From contig JAKFCU010000113.1 in NCBI GenBank assembly GCA_036676475.1, positions 1-64,000 of the forward strand: a stretch of 64,000 nt of DNA, written 5' to 3'. Source of the stretch: LC029 sp036676475. GTDB lineage: Bacteria; Bacillota; Bacilli; Aneurinibacillales; RAOX-1. Under the pieces are notes generated by a model. It worked only from the letters and a program-made list of their open reading frames with translations, was not told the origin of the DNA and ran no database searches. The position numbers and the translations under genes were made by a program. This document shows positions 23,426-33,344 of the stretch, in pieces (the first letter of the stretch is position 1; every line of letters starts with the position of its first letter).

Positions 23426-26400
23426 ATGTTAAACCGGGGCAAGTATCGATCGGGAACAGCCTTTTCGCTCGTCCTCGCGATGCTGTTTTCCATTGTGCTG
23501 CCTGCTTTTGCAGGGGCGGAAGACACGGCGACCCTACCGATTCAGCTTGTTGATGAGCAAATCATCGGGGAAGGGGTGGTCCTGCAAACCTACAACAAAA
23601 AGATTAGTGGAAAAAACTCGCGGGTATGGGTGACTAAGGTGGATTTGAACAATCCCTATGCTCAAGTGAGGCCATTGTACGGGAAAAATGGGACATTTTC
23701 CACGAAGCAGACGGTAGAGGAAATGGCCAAGGAAAAGGGAGCTATTGCGGCGATCAATGCCGATTTTTTTAATATGAAAGATAATACGCCTTTTGGTATC
23801 GCCTTGGATCAGGGGAACATCATTTCTTCGATGGGGAGGATGCCTTACTGGTACAGCCTAGGGATTCTAGGGGATCGAACGGCGATTATCGACAGATTCA
23901 GCTACCAAGGGAAAGTAACGGCGGTAAGCGGCGCCAGCTTTGCGATACAAGGAGTCAATAAACTAGAATATAAATCCGCAGGCTACCAGAGCCATCAGGA
24001 TCAAGTTAATCTTTATACGCCAGCTTTCGGTCCAAAAAGCTTAGGGCTACTCAAAGGCTTTGAAGATTATACCGAAGTGGTGGTAAAAGGTGATGTGGTG
24101 CAGGAAGTTCGGGTTAAGCAACCGGCTGCTGTTCTTCCCTCTGACGGGTATGTGCTGTGGGGGCATGGATCGGGTGCGAAGTTTTTGCAGGAACAGATGA
24201 AGGTGGGAGATCCTGTTCAGCTTGCCTCGACTCATCTGTCCATGTCAGGAGCACAAGGATTGGATACAGCGATGGCTGGTCACGTCTTGCTAGTGGATAA
24301 TGGTAAACCATTAGATGTCAGTGTCAACTCTATCAACGGAAAGTTTTCCCGTTCTGGTGTCGGAGTCTCTCAAGATGGCAAAACTCTTTATCTTGTAGCC
24401 GTAGAAGGGCCTTCTAATGGGAGAGGCATGGTGTTAAAAGAGTTCTCCGTCGTATTAAAAGAGGTCGGCAGTTACCGGGCCTTCAATCTAGATGGCGGGG
24501 GATCTACCACTATGGTTGCGCGCAAACTAGCAGAAAACAATATCAGTCTATTGAATACTCCCGCCTATGGATCGCAGCGCAGGATTCCAACGGCGATTGG
24601 AGTGTTTAACACGGCACCAACCGGGGCTTTCCGAGATTTTCGAATCGAAGGTCCAGCTCAAGTTTTAAAAGGATCCACAGCGGATTATAAAGTAAAAGGC
24701 TGGGATGAACACTTCCATCCATTTGCGGTTACCCTGCCGGAAGTGGTTTGGACCGGACAAGATGCATTTACGGGGAATAAGCTATTAGCAGTGACCTCAG
24801 GTGTTCAGGAGATTACGGCTGACTATCAAGGAGTTCAGCATACGAAAAAGATAGAAGTTATCGGGGCAGCCCATGTGGAAAAATTATTTGTGGAACCGTC
24901 CATAATTGCTGTGAATCAAGGACAGACCGTACCTTTTAAAGTAAAAGTAAAAACAAAGGCTGGACAAGTCCTAGAGGTTACCCCTCAAGGAGCCACGGCG
25001 AGCATTTCCAGTGAAATTGGAACCGTTCACGGATTTAACTTTACAGGAGGAACCACGGATGCTAAAGGAGAATTGGCTGTTAACTTTGATGGACTAGAGG
25101 TCAAGGTGCCTGTTTCCGTAGGAACGATCCCGCAGCCATTTGAGAGCTTTGATGCGCTCAAAGGAATCTATCATACGGCCAATCCGGCTGAAATCGCTAG
25201 TCATGGCAGCTTCTCACTAAGCCAAGAAAAACAAGCCGTCTACCGCACTGATAAAGGAGCGAAGCTGCAATATAATTTTGAAGCCGCTCCATGGGATGAA
25301 ATTCGTGTGGCATATGGAATGCTAGGCGACAAACCGATTACTCTGCCAGGAACCCCGATTGGGGCAGGTCTATGGGTTTATGGGGACAACAGCAAGCATT
25401 GGCTGCGTTCGGAACTTATCGATGCCAATGGAAAAGTCCACTACATGACATTGGCGAAGGAAATCAATTTCAGCGGCTGGAACTACGTGATCGGAAACGT
25501 ACCGCCGGAAGCGGTCTATCCGATTAAGATGAAGAGTATCTACGTCGTTAGCATGCCGGAAGGAGCAGACCAGCGTCCGCACAAAGGAACGATCTACTTT
25601 GATGAAATGACGCTGTATCAGCCGTATGATCCAGCCAAAGACACCAAGCCTGCAACGATCCAGGCAGGGGAAGCTTTCAATTTAAGTCAGGAAATCTCCG
25701 TGAAGCTGGACACGACAGCCCAAGTAGAACCGGTATCGACCATTCCGCTTTATATGCCAGGGAAAAAGCCGGTGCTAAATGGACTGAAAATCTTAGTTGA
25801 ACAGAATCCTAAAACCATAACTCTTACACCAAACCAATGGCCTGATCAACGGGGAGTAGGCCTTCTTTACCTGGATGAACAGCAAAAAACATCCCTTGAA
25901 GTGAAAGGCTCCCAACAGTCTAATGGAGACTATGTATTCCCTATTCAACAGTGGGGAACCTACATCCCTTATTACTCAGTACAATCGAATCCATTTCGGG
26001 ATGTAAAAGCAGGTATGTGGTATGAACCAGCTATTGTTCAGCTCCACGGCGAAGGCATTATCAATGGGATGTCCAAAGACCGTTTTGCTCCGGATGCCGT
26101 ATTGACAAGAGCCCAATTCGTGACCTTATTAGGAAATTGGTTGGGGTGGAAGGACGATGCTTCCATGAAGCTTGAATTCAAGGATGGCATTCCGACTTAT
26201 GCTGTACCAGCCGTAAAAGTGGCCTTATCCAAAGGAATAGTCCAAGGTTTCCCTGGACAGCTCTTTAAACCGAATGATCCGTTGACCAGAGCGCAGATGG
26301 CCGTCATGCTTTATCGTGCCCTGCAGGATCGCGGAGAGGATCTAACTCTGGAAGCAGCCAAAGACTTTTCAGACCAAGCTTCCATTCCTGGATGGGCTGC

Positions 26401-26527
26401 TGAAGCGATTCAAGCGATGGCGGGCAAAGGGTACATTAAAGGAATGGGTGATGCCTTTAAACCCGATGTCAAAGCAACCCGTGCGCAAGCAGCGGTGTTA
26501 ATTTATCAGATTAAGGGTAGATCCTAG
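23426..26527 (+). CDS. Secreted phosphodiester glycosidase with three S-layer homology domains
   Basis: This 1033-residue exported protein starts with a signal peptide (residues 1-32, ending AFAGA). Residues about 60-400 are a NAGPA-type phosphodiester glycosidase domain, with NADFFNMKD near 111 and the hallmark FNLDGGGSTTMV near 353; such domains cleave sugar-phosphodiesters, as on teichoic acids or capped glycans. A middle region of immunoglobulin-like and carbohydrate-binding-like strands follows. Three SLH domains (from about 854 to the end, with FRDV, LTRAQF, FSDQ motifs) anchor it to cell-wall polymer. I start at ATG 23426 after GGAGAGGAG; an in-frame TTG 26 codons upstream would bury the signal peptide. 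It is a single gene in the accessory block. Confidence 0.88.
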   Translation: MLNRGKYRSGTAFSLVLAMLFSIVLPAFAGAEDTATLPIQLVDEQIIGEGVVLQTYNKKISGKNSRVWVTKVDLNNPYAQVRPLYGKNGTFSTKQTVEEMAKEKGAIAAINADFFNMKDNTPFGIALDQGNIISSMGRMPYWYSLGILGDRTAIIDRFSYQGKVTAVSGASFAIQGVNKLEYKSAGYQSHQDQVNLYTPAFGPKSLGLLKGFEDYTEVVVKGDVVQEVRVKQPAAVLPSDGYVLWGHGSGAKFLQEQMKVGDPVQLASTHLSMSGAQGLDTAMAGHVLLVDNGKPLDVSVNSINGKFSRSGVGVSQDGKTLYLVAVEGPSNGRGMVLKEFSVVLKEVGSYRAFNLDGGGSTTMVARKLAENNISLLNTPAYGSQRRIPTAIGVFNTAPTGAFRDFRIEGPAQVLKGSTADYKVKGWDEHFHPFAVTLPEVVWTGQDAFTGNKLLAVTSGVQEITADYQGVQHTKKIEVIGAAHVEKLFVEPSIIAVNQGQTVPFKVKVKTKAGQVLEVTPQGATASISSEIGTVHGFNFTGGTTDAKGELAVNFDGLEVKVPVSVGTIPQPFESFDALKGIYHTANPAEIASHGSFSLSQEKQAVYRTDKGAKLQYNFEAAPWDEIRVAYGMLGDKPITLPGTPIGAGLWVYGDNSKHWLRSELIDANGKVHYMTLAKEINFSGWNYVIGNVPPEAVYPIKMKSIYVVSMPEGADQRPHKGTIYFDEMTLYQPYDPAKDTKPATIQAGEAFNLSQEISVKLDTTAQVEPVSTIPLYMPGKKPVLNGLKILVEQNPKTITLTPNQWPDQRGVGLLYLDEQQKTSLEVKGSQQSNGDYVFPIQQWGTYIPYYSVQSNPFRDVKAGMWYEPAIVQLHGEGIINGMSKDRFAPDAVLTRAQFVTLLGNWLGWKDDASMKLEFKDGIPTYAVPAVKVALSKGIVQGFPGQLFKPNDPLTRAQMAVMLYRALQDRGEDLTLEAAKDFSDQASIPGWAAEAIQAMAGKGYIKGMGDAFKPDVKATRAQAAVLIYQIKGRS

Positions 26528-26802
26528 TAGAGTCCCCCTAATGTCATTTGATTGGGAGGGTGAAATTAAATTAGGGTTATGAAGAATAGGGGGAATTTCT
26601 TCCCCTATTCTTCAATTTGGATCAAAAGAAGGTTTGTTAGGGGAAAAATATTCCTTTATTTTATAATGTTTGCGCTTTCAATACACTAAGAAGAGCTGTT
26701 AAGGGAATTTCCGCTAATTAGCCTACTTTTTCGCCGTTTTAAAGGATTAAGGAAGAATTTTCCTCTAAATGGGATAGCTGTTTCTATGCTGGAAATCTTT
26801 TA
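26528..26802. other. Intergenic gap after the S-layer protein
   Basis: It contains a hairpin at 26581-26613 (GAAGAATAGGGG / CCCCTATTCTTC), probably the transcription end of the S-layer gene although no T-run follows. The rest (26690-26780, with TTTCCGCTAATTAG-like stretches) is the patterned non-coding DNA common between genes in some Paenibacillaceae. No gene seen. Confidence 0.55.
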
Positions 26803-26869
26803 TTGACACCGTCGTTCTTTCCGCCTACAATTCCAATTAAACGATTAATTTAAACAAACATTTAATTGG
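26803..26869 (+). promoter_or_regulatory. Promoter and operator of the TetR-RND operon
   Basis: TTGACA (26803-26808), a 17-bp spacer and TACAAT (26826-26831) form a near-consensus promoter. CCAATTAAA (26833-26841) and its complement TTTAATTGG (26861-26869) flank 19 bases directly downstream and are the likely operator of the TetR repressor encoded next. The right arm runs into the ribosome site. Confidence 0.75.
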
Positions 26870-26876
26870 AGGGAAA

Positions 26877-27473
26877 ATGGAACCGCAAGATATAAAATTG
26901 AGAATCTTACTCGCTGCGAAAAAACTCTTTGCCAAACAAGGATATGATGGGACTTCCGTCCGTGAGATTTGTGAGGAAGCAGGCGGCAACGTGGCTTTAG
27001 TATCGTATCACTTCGGGGGAAAGGAAAATGTTTTCTTTGCTATATTAGACACGTTATTTCCGGGAAATCATTTGGATCAATACGAAGAACAGCTGAAAGA
27101 TCCAGTCTTTGGACTTCAATTTTTAATTGAGGGTGCATTACGATTTAAGCATGACGATCCCGAACTGGCCACGATTATGCATCAAGAAATTTCCCTGCAA
27201 ACGCCAAGAGCTGAACGCATCTTGTCTTACTGCTTGCCGGTATGGAAAAAGCTGCGTGAGGTGTTGGATATTGGAAGAAAACAGGGAATCTTTCAGTTCC
27301 GCTCATTGGATCATGCCATGATGCTTGTGATGTCAATTTTCATATATCCAGGCTGCCATCCTATGGTCGAAGTATTGTTCACCGAGGGGGAACAGAAACT
27401 GGAGGATGTCATTTCCGATACGATTACCTTTATCTTTAGTGGATTAGGCTATCAACTCAACCAACAAGGATGA
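26877..27473 (+). CDS. TetR-family repressor of the RND operon
   Basis: This 198-residue regulator has a TetR N-terminal DNA-binding domain: LLAAKKLFAKQGYDGTSVREICEEAG, here noted in parts as KKLFAKQGYDGTS and VALVSYHFGGKENVFF. The C-terminal ligand domain is not diagnostic. The ATG follows GGAGGG. It is the first gene of a three-gene operon with an adaptor lipoprotein and an RND pump, and an inverted repeat lies between its promoter and start codon. It probably represses its own operon and is released by a pump substrate, as is usual for this layout; the ligand is unknown. Confidence 0.88.
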   Translation: MEPQDIKLRILLAAKKLFAKQGYDGTSVREICEEAGGNVALVSYHFGGKENVFFAILDTLFPGNHLDQYEEQLKDPVFGLQFLIEGALRFKHDDPELATIMHQEISLQTPRAERILSYCLPVWKKLREVLDIGRKQGIFQFRSLDHAMMLVMSIFIYPGCHPMVEVLFTEGEQKLEDVISDTITFIFSGLGYQLNQQG

Positions 27474-27491
27474 TAAAAGCGGGGGAAAAAC

Positions 27492-28736
27492 ATGAAAAGA
27501 AAATCCATATATCACTTACTTTCTATCTTGACTGCGGGGAGTCTGCTGTCGGGGTGTGCGGCAAAAGGTGAAGAGATCACTTTAGCGAATGCAGATGTCA
27601 AAGTGGTGGAAGCGACGACCACCCAAATTCAAACGATGAATCGAATCCTTGAGCTTTCCGGGTCATTAGAGCCAATGGAAGATACCCTTGTCTCGTTCGA
27701 AGTAGGGGGGAGAATCCTTCAATTGAATAAAGAGGAAGGCGATTCCGTCAAAGCGGGGGAGATTCTAGGAAAATTGGATGATGCGGATTATAAACTCCAG
27801 GTGCAGAAAGCGGGAACTGCGGTAGAACAGGCACAGGCAACGCTCGCTAAGGTTCAAAATGGGGCGCGGCAGCAAGAGCTAACACAAGCCCAATTACTGG
27901 TGGATAAGGCTCAGGTCAATAATCAAAAGGCTCAAGATGATCTGAAAAAGATGGAGCAACTCTACCAAAATGGGGCGATTTCGAAGGATACATGGGAGAA
28001 TGCCCAAATCAGGGCGGAAATGGCGGGCAAAGATCTCGAAACCACCCAAGCTTCTCTTTCCTTGGCCCAAGCTGGGGCTCGCCAAGAAGATAAAATCCAA
28101 ACCTCCGCTCTGTATGAGCAAATGGTGATCCAGAAGGAACAGGCTGAGCTCGCCCAACAAAAAGCGTCTCTACAGTCACCTATGACCGGAACCATTATCG
28201 CCAAGCTCGCCAGTATGGGGCAGCTAACCGGTGCAGGAAATCCGGTTTATCGAGTGGGACGCATGGATCAGCTCAAAGCAGTCCTGCCTGTTCCCGATCG
28301 CGATGTTTCCTTATGGAAAATCGGGGATAAAATCGATGTGGTCCTCTACGGAGATAAGAGAATAGGGACGGTTCAAAAGGTCTATCCTTCGACGAATGCC
28401 GGAACAGGAACGGTTGGTGTTGAGGTAGTTATAGACAATGCCGATCAAAAGTGGCTGGTTGGTCAAGTAGTGAGGGCTACACATCAAATTCAAAACGGAA
28501 AAGGATTATTTGTACCGGTTGAAGCTGTGGTACGTTCGGGTGGAGAAAAGCCCTTTGTGTTCGTGGTGCAGAACAAGAAAGCCATAAAAACCGAAGTGGA
28601 AATTGGGCAGCTGCGCAACAATAGGCTGGAGATTCAAGCGGGATTAAAGGAAGGCCAGTCCCTTGTGACCAAAGGAGCGGACCGTTTGTTTGACGGGGAT
28701 GCCATTGAAGTGGTGGATGGAGGGAAGTCCAAGTGA
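27492..28736 (+). CDS. RND efflux adaptor lipoprotein (HlyD/MFP family)
   Basis: This 414-residue membrane-fusion (adaptor) protein has a lipoprotein signal with lipobox LSGC (Cys 22), so it is anchored outside the membrane. It has the usual order: barrel-sandwich half (EVGGRILQLNKEEGDSVKAG), a long coiled-coil hairpin (residues about 105-220, rich in Gln and Ala), the second lipoyl half (SPMTGTIIAKL), and beta-barrel domains. It pairs with the RND permease whose GTG start overlaps its stop by four bases. In a cell without outer membrane the adaptor probably modulates the pump rather than bridging to an outer channel. Confidence 0.9.
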   Translation: MKRKSIYHLLSILTAGSLLSGCAAKGEEITLANADVKVVEATTTQIQTMNRILELSGSLEPMEDTLVSFEVGGRILQLNKEEGDSVKAGEILGKLDDADYKLQVQKAGTAVEQAQATLAKVQNGARQQELTQAQLLVDKAQVNNQKAQDDLKKMEQLYQNGAISKDTWENAQIRAEMAGKDLETTQASLSLAQAGARQEDKIQTSALYEQMVIQKEQAELAQQKASLQSPMTGTIIAKLASMGQLTGAGNPVYRVGRMDQLKAVLPVPDRDVSLWKIGDKIDVVLYGDKRIGTVQKVYPSTNAGTGTVGVEVVIDNADQKWLVGQVVRATHQIQNGKGLFVPVEAVVRSGGEKPFVFVVQNKKAIKTEVEIGQLRNNRLEIQAGLKEGQSLVTKGADRLFDGDAIEVVDGGKSK

Positions 28737-31700
28737 TTGAATATCTCGTCCGCAAGCGAAAAATCACCCTTCTCTTTTTCATCATGATAACCATCCTTGG
28801 TGTATTGAGCTTCTTTCAGCTGCCGCGCCAGGAACAGCCAGAAATTGTGATCAATATGGCGGTCGTGACGACCATTTATCCTGGAGCATCACCGGAAAAG
28901 GTAGAGCAAACAGTAACCAAAAAGCTGGAGGAAAAAATCAACGAGCTGCAGGGATTAAAATCAATCACGTCAACTTCATCCCTTGGCGTCTCCTCGATTG
29001 TAGTGGAAAGTGAAAATGGAGTGGTTCCCAAAGAGAAGTGGGAGGAACTGCGCAAGAAGGTGAAGGATGCCGAAGCCAGTCTTCCAGTGGATGTCCATCA
29101 ACCGATCATCAATGATGACCTGAATCGGACATTTATCCAAACCTTCAATGTTTACGCAGATTCCTTTGAACAGCTTTATAGTGTGAGGGAATTGATCAAG
29201 AACTGGAAAGAACAGCTGCGCACGATCCCCAATGTAGCAGATGTGACGATTGATGGACTGCCAGAAAAGCAGGTCAAGGTTGAAATCGACATGCAAAAGC
29301 TGCAGCAATATGGTCTGCACTGGGGCATGGTCTTGAGTGCGATTCAAAAAGAAAACGAAAAAACGCCCTTAGGCGATTACCAAGTAGGCACACGAACTTA
29401 CCAACTGCGACTGAATGAAGTGCAGGACGTGGAGCAGTTTGCCAATACTTTGGTTACTCGCACACATGCAGGGGATCCTATTTTCCTCAAAGATATCGGT
29501 ACAGTGAAAATGTCGACGGAAAGAGTGAAACAGTACATTTATCATAATGGGAAACCAGCCATCTCGATTAGCTTGAATGCTGAAATGGGCAGCGATGTGT
29601 TATCCCTCCAACAAAAGGTAGACGACATGATGTCCCTTTTGACGCACGATAAACCCACCTGGCTTAAAATCGAATCCATTTACACACAAAGTGACCGCGT
29701 CCATGAGCTATTTTCCGATTTAAGCCGGGAAATGATCATCGCGATTGCTGCTGTTATCTTTGTTTGTACCTTAGGGTTGAATATGATTACATCTTTTGTG
29801 GTCGCTTTAGCGATCCCTATTTCGATTGCGGTCGGACTGATTCCCTTACCGTACATAGGCGTAAGCTTAAATCAAATTTCGATCGTCGGATTGATTATTG
29901 TGCTGGGAATTTTGGTGGATGATGCCGTGGTTGTCAATGACAATATTGAAAGAAGGCTAAGCGTCCTCAAGGAGCGGCCTTTTGAAGCAGCGGTGAAAGG
30001 GAGCAAAGAAGTATCGATTTCCATCTTAACGGCCACATTGGCGACGATTTGTTCATTTGGCCCCTTATTTTTCCTGCAAGGAAATGCCGGACAGTTTATC
30101 AAAGCGATCCCAGTGATCATCTCCTTTTCAATGATGGCATCAATGGTCATGTCTTTAACGATCATCCCCATCTTTCGGGAATGGCATGAATCGCGCCGAA
30201 AATCATCTGCAGACAGCTATCGCAAGCCGGCAGGTTTATTAGGAAAGCAAATACAGGCTATAACCGGGTGGTATGCCAACACCTTTATGCCTGGCTTGCT
30301 GAAAAAGCCTTTGTTAACAGGGGTAGTGGGGATTCTGATTGGAACCTCAGCCTATGGGTTAATCCCTTTCACTCCGGTTCAGCTGTTCCCTACAGCCGAT
30401 CGGCCGGAAATGCTGGTTAATATTCGGGCTGCAGCGGGAAGCAATGTGGAAGAAACCAGGGAGTTAGTTCGCGGGGTATCGGATTGGCTCCAGAAACAGC
30501 CGGAAATTGAATTGGTGGCTGCCTATGCTGGTGGAAGTGCTCCGAAAATGTTTGGAGGGGACACCCAAAGTGGTTCGGGTGAACGAAACGGACAGTTGGT
30601 GATTAAAATCGATATGACGAAAGCCAACACCTCTGCGGTGGTCGATCGCTGGAATGAAGAATTAAAACGACGGTTCCCGGGTTCCTCCATCGATGTGAAA
30701 GAGCTCGAGTCAGGACCGCCCGTGGGAGCGCCTGTTGTCGTTCGGATCTATGGGGAGAATATCCAAAGTCTGCGGGAGCTTTCCCAGCAAGTGAAGGATC
30801 AAGTGATTTCGGTCCCGGGAACGAAGGAAGTGGAAGATTCCTTTGGCATCGAACGCAATACGCTGCAGTTCCATGTGAACAAGGAAGTTATGGATAAGCT
30901 TCTAATTAATTCGAACGATGTCTCCAAATCGATTCGCCTGGTCAGCGAAGGAATTGAAATAAGTGAATTTGATGATGGAAATGATTTAGTGGATATCGTC
31001 TTGTTTATGAAAAAGGAGGAGCAGGATCCTAACACGGTCTTCCAGAAGGTAACCGTTCCGAATGCATTAGGCCAGCAAATTCCTTTATCCCAGATCGCGT
31101 CCATCGAACCGGATTTTACCCTCGGTCAAATATCGCATCGCAATTTATCACGAGTAGTCACCATCACATCGGATGTCAAGGATCGAACCGCAACTGAAGT
31201 CATGAATGAACTGAAGCCCAAGCTGGCTGGGCTAAAGTGGCCGGATGGCTATCGTTACGAAATAGGAGGAGAAACTTCAGAGCAAACGGAAATTTTTATC
31301 GACATGGGTAAGCTCTCGATTATCGTGGTATTCCTCATCTTAATTTTAATCGCGATGCAATTTTATTCCTTGTCGATTCCTATACTTGTCTTGAGCACCG
31401 TATACCTCGCCTTTGCAGGCAGTATGATCGGCTTGTTCATCACACAAACGCCATTAGGCTTCATGACCATGATGGGTGTGATTAGCTTATCGGGGATCGT
31501 CGTTCGAAACGGGATTGTACTAGTAGAATTCATTGAAGAAGCTCGTCATGAAGGAGTCCCTCTTCGCGAAGCGGTGATCCGGGCGGGTGAAGCGCGTTTT
31601 CGTCCCATCCTGCTCACCTCCGCAACAGCCATCAGCGGCTTAGCCCCGTTGGCTATCACTGGAGATGTGCTCTTTCAACCGCTAGCCATCACGATTATTT

Positions 31701-31822
31701 TTGGATTGGCGTTTTCTACGTTATTAACTTTAATCATCGTGCCGTCCATGTATGTGGTCATGGCAGAGCGAAAAATGAAAAAGCAACAGTCCAAGCCACA
31801 ACGTTTTGAGATAGGGATGTAA
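28733..31822 (+). CDS. RND-family efflux permease
   Basis: This 1029-residue RND pump (AcrB/SwrC type) uses the proton gradient to expel drugs, surfactants or other amphiphiles. Twelve membrane helices are expected: one at each half start (about 11-30 and 525-545) and clusters at about 335-480 and 860-1010. Helix 4 carries the proton-relay acids in ILVDDAVVVNDNIERR near residue 395, and the second half has VVRNGIVLVEFIEE near 925. Two large extracytoplasmic porter loops lie between. The start is GTG 28733, overlapping the adaptor stop (GTGA). B. subtilis SwrC is the best-known Firmicute relative; the substrate here is unknown. No T-tailed terminator follows. Confidence 0.93.
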   Translation: MIEYLVRKRKITLLFFIMITILGVLSFFQLPRQEQPEIVINMAVVTTIYPGASPEKVEQTVTKKLEEKINELQGLKSITSTSSLGVSSIVVESENGVVPKEKWEELRKKVKDAEASLPVDVHQPIINDDLNRTFIQTFNVYADSFEQLYSVRELIKNWKEQLRTIPNVADVTIDGLPEKQVKVEIDMQKLQQYGLHWGMVLSAIQKENEKTPLGDYQVGTRTYQLRLNEVQDVEQFANTLVTRTHAGDPIFLKDIGTVKMSTERVKQYIYHNGKPAISISLNAEMGSDVLSLQQKVDDMMSLLTHDKPTWLKIESIYTQSDRVHELFSDLSREMIIAIAAVIFVCTLGLNMITSFVVALAIPISIAVGLIPLPYIGVSLNQISIVGLIIVLGILVDDAVVVNDNIERRLSVLKERPFEAAVKGSKEVSISILTATLATICSFGPLFFLQGNAGQFIKAIPVIISFSMMASMVMSLTIIPIFREWHESRRKSSADSYRKPAGLLGKQIQAITGWYANTFMPGLLKKPLLTGVVGILIGTSAYGLIPFTPVQLFPTADRPEMLVNIRAAAGSNVEETRELVRGVSDWLQKQPEIELVAAYAGGSAPKMFGGDTQSGSGERNGQLVIKIDMTKANTSAVVDRWNEELKRRFPGSSIDVKELESGPPVGAPVVVRIYGENIQSLRELSQQVKDQVISVPGTKEVEDSFGIERNTLQFHVNKEVMDKLLINSNDVSKSIRLVSEGIEISEFDDGNDLVDIVLFMKKEEQDPNTVFQKVTVPNALGQQIPLSQIASIEPDFTLGQISHRNLSRVVTITSDVKDRTATEVMNELKPKLAGLKWPDGYRYEIGGETSEQTEIFIDMGKLSIIVVFLILILIAMQFYSLSIPILVLSTVYLAFAGSMIGLFITQTPLGFMTMMGVISLSGIVVRNGIVLVEFIEEARHEGVPLREAVIRAGEARFRPILLTSATAISGLAPLAITGDVLFQPLAITIIFGLAFSTLLTLIIVPSMYVVMAERKMKKQQSKPQRFEIGM

Positions 31823-31852
31823 TGGGGGTTGGGGGTGCTAGTCTCCCCCCAT

Positions 31853-31874
31853 GCCCACAACATTATATAAAAGG
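31853..31874 (+). repeat. 25-bp dispersed motif, copy C
   Basis: GCCCACAACATTATATAAAAGG; the right end is diverged. Confidence 0.65.
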
Positions 31875-31905
31875 ACACCTTCTTTTTCTCCGCCAACACC
31901 TCTTA

Positions 31906-31930
31906 ATCCACAACATTATTTAAAAGTGGT
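31906..31930 (+). repeat. 25-bp dispersed motif, copy D
   Basis: ATCCACAACATTATTTAAAA then GTGGT; close to consensus. Confidence 0.75.
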
Positions 31931-31963
31931 TTTGAATTTCAGCCTCCCCATCACGTCTGTCCC

Positions 31964-31987
31964 ACCCACAACATTATATAAAAGTGC
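31964..31987 (+). repeat. 25-bp dispersed motif, copy E
   Basis: ACCCACAACATTATATAAAA then GTGC. It lies about 150 bases before the thiolase gene. Confidence 0.75.
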
Positions 31988-32138
31988 TTAACTATCGCCA
32001 ACAGCTACCCGGAATTCCGTATATTAGAAAAAATACTATTAAATCCTTATTTTCTGGAAGGATTTATCGAATGAATAGCGAATAGTAATAAACGTGTAAA
32101 AATATAAATAAAACATTCGACGGAGGGTAGACAGAGAC

Positions 32139-33326
32139 ATGAATAAAAGAGATGCAGTTATCGTAAGTGCAGTACGTACAGCCATAGGAAGCTTTAGCGG
32201 ATCATTAGCAAACTTATCAGCAGCTGAGTTAGGAGCTGTAGCGATAAAAGGAGCGTTAGAAAAAGCAGGAGTTAAAGCTGAACTTGTTGATGAAGTGATT
32301 ATGGGGAACGTCCTGCAAGCGGGAGCTGGTCAAGGCCCTGCCCGTCAAGCCTCGATTAAGGCTGGTTTGGATATCAATGTGCCGGCTATGGCCATCAACA
32401 TCCTTTGCGGATCTGGATTGAAAGCCGTACACTTAGCGACTCAAGCCATTGCAAACAGTGAAGCAGAAGTAGTAGTAGCAGGTGGAATGGAAAACATGTC
32501 ACAAGCTCCATATTTATTGCCAACTGCTCGTAACGGGTTCCGTATGGGAGATCAAAAAGTCGTCGACAGCATGGTTTATGATGGATTAACAGATGCATTC
32601 AATAAATATCACATGGGAATTACAGCGGAAAATTTGGCTGAGAAATATGAGATTTCCCGTGAAGAACAAGATCAATTTGCTGCCTTAAGCCAGCAAAAAA
32701 CCGAAAAAGCGATCGCTGAAGGAAAATTCAAGGAGGAAATCGTTCCTGTTATTATTCCACAGCGTAAAGGCGACCCTGTTGTGTTTGAAGTGGATGAATT
32801 CCCACGCAAGGGAGTAACTGTAGAAGGGCTTGGAAAAATGAAGCCTGCATTTAAGAAGGATGGAACCGTAACCGCTGCTAATGCTTCCGGTATTAATGAC
32901 GGAGCAGCTGCGCTTGTTATCATGAGCAGGGAAAAGGCTGAAGAACTTGGTTTGAAACCACTTGCCGTGATCAAAGCTAATGCAGTAGCCGGTGTAGATC
33001 CTAGCATTATGGGTATTGGTCCAGTTCCAGCAGTCAAGAAAGTTCTAGAAAAGTCTGGATTATCCTTACAGGATATTGATTTGATTGAAGCCAATGAAGC
33101 TTTTGCTGCTCAGTCCATTTCTGTTGACAGAGAGCTTAATTTTGATAAAGAAAAATTCAATGTAAACGGTGGAGCTATTGCCCTTGGACATCCGATCGGA
33201 GCAAGCGGTGCACGTATTCTTGTAACACTGATTCATGAAATGCAGAAGCGTGATTCCAAGTATGGATTGGCCACTCTTTGTGTAGGTGGCGGTATGGGTG
33301 TAGCTACGATTGTAGAAAAAGCGTAA
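32139..33326 (+). CDS. Acetyl-CoA C-acetyltransferase (thiolase)
   Basis: This 395-residue thiolase joins or splits acetoacetyl-CoA and acetyl-CoA. Catalytic residues are all present: nucleophile Cys 90 in ILCGSGLKAV, the His of GHPIGASGARI near 350, and the second Cys in LCVGGGMG near 380. The N-terminus VIVSAVRTAIGSF is typical. The family serves fatty acid degradation, butyrate or polyhydroxybutyrate synthesis and isoprenoid entry; no partner gene is adjacent, so the pathway is open. The ATG follows CGGAGGGTAGACAGAGAC. It is a single gene ending in a strong terminator, the last gene of the accessory block before the ATP synthase operon. Confidence 0.94.
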   Translation: MNKRDAVIVSAVRTAIGSFSGSLANLSAAELGAVAIKGALEKAGVKAELVDEVIMGNVLQAGAGQGPARQASIKAGLDINVPAMAINILCGSGLKAVHLATQAIANSEAEVVVAGGMENMSQAPYLLPTARNGFRMGDQKVVDSMVYDGLTDAFNKYHMGITAENLAEKYEISREEQDQFAALSQQKTEKAIAEGKFKEEIVPVIIPQRKGDPVVFEVDEFPRKGVTVEGLGKMKPAFKKDGTVTAANASGINDGAAALVIMSREKAEELGLKPLAVIKANAVAGVDPSIMGIGPVPAVKKVLEKSGLSLQDIDLIEANEAFAAQSISVDRELNFDKEKFNVNGGAIALGHPIGASGARILVTLIHEMQKRDSKYGLATLCVGGGMGVATIVEKA

Positions 33327-33344
33327 AAGTAAGAAAAATAAGCA

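Larger units (their letters stand above)
31823..32138. other. Intergenic gap with three tandem copies of the 25-bp motif
   Basis: Between the RND pump and the thiolase gene are three same-strand copies of the motif, spaced about 53-58 bases apart, and no gene. A G/C-run pair (ATGGGGG...CCCCCAT, 31821-31852) could fold but lacks a T-run. Confidence 0.6.
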
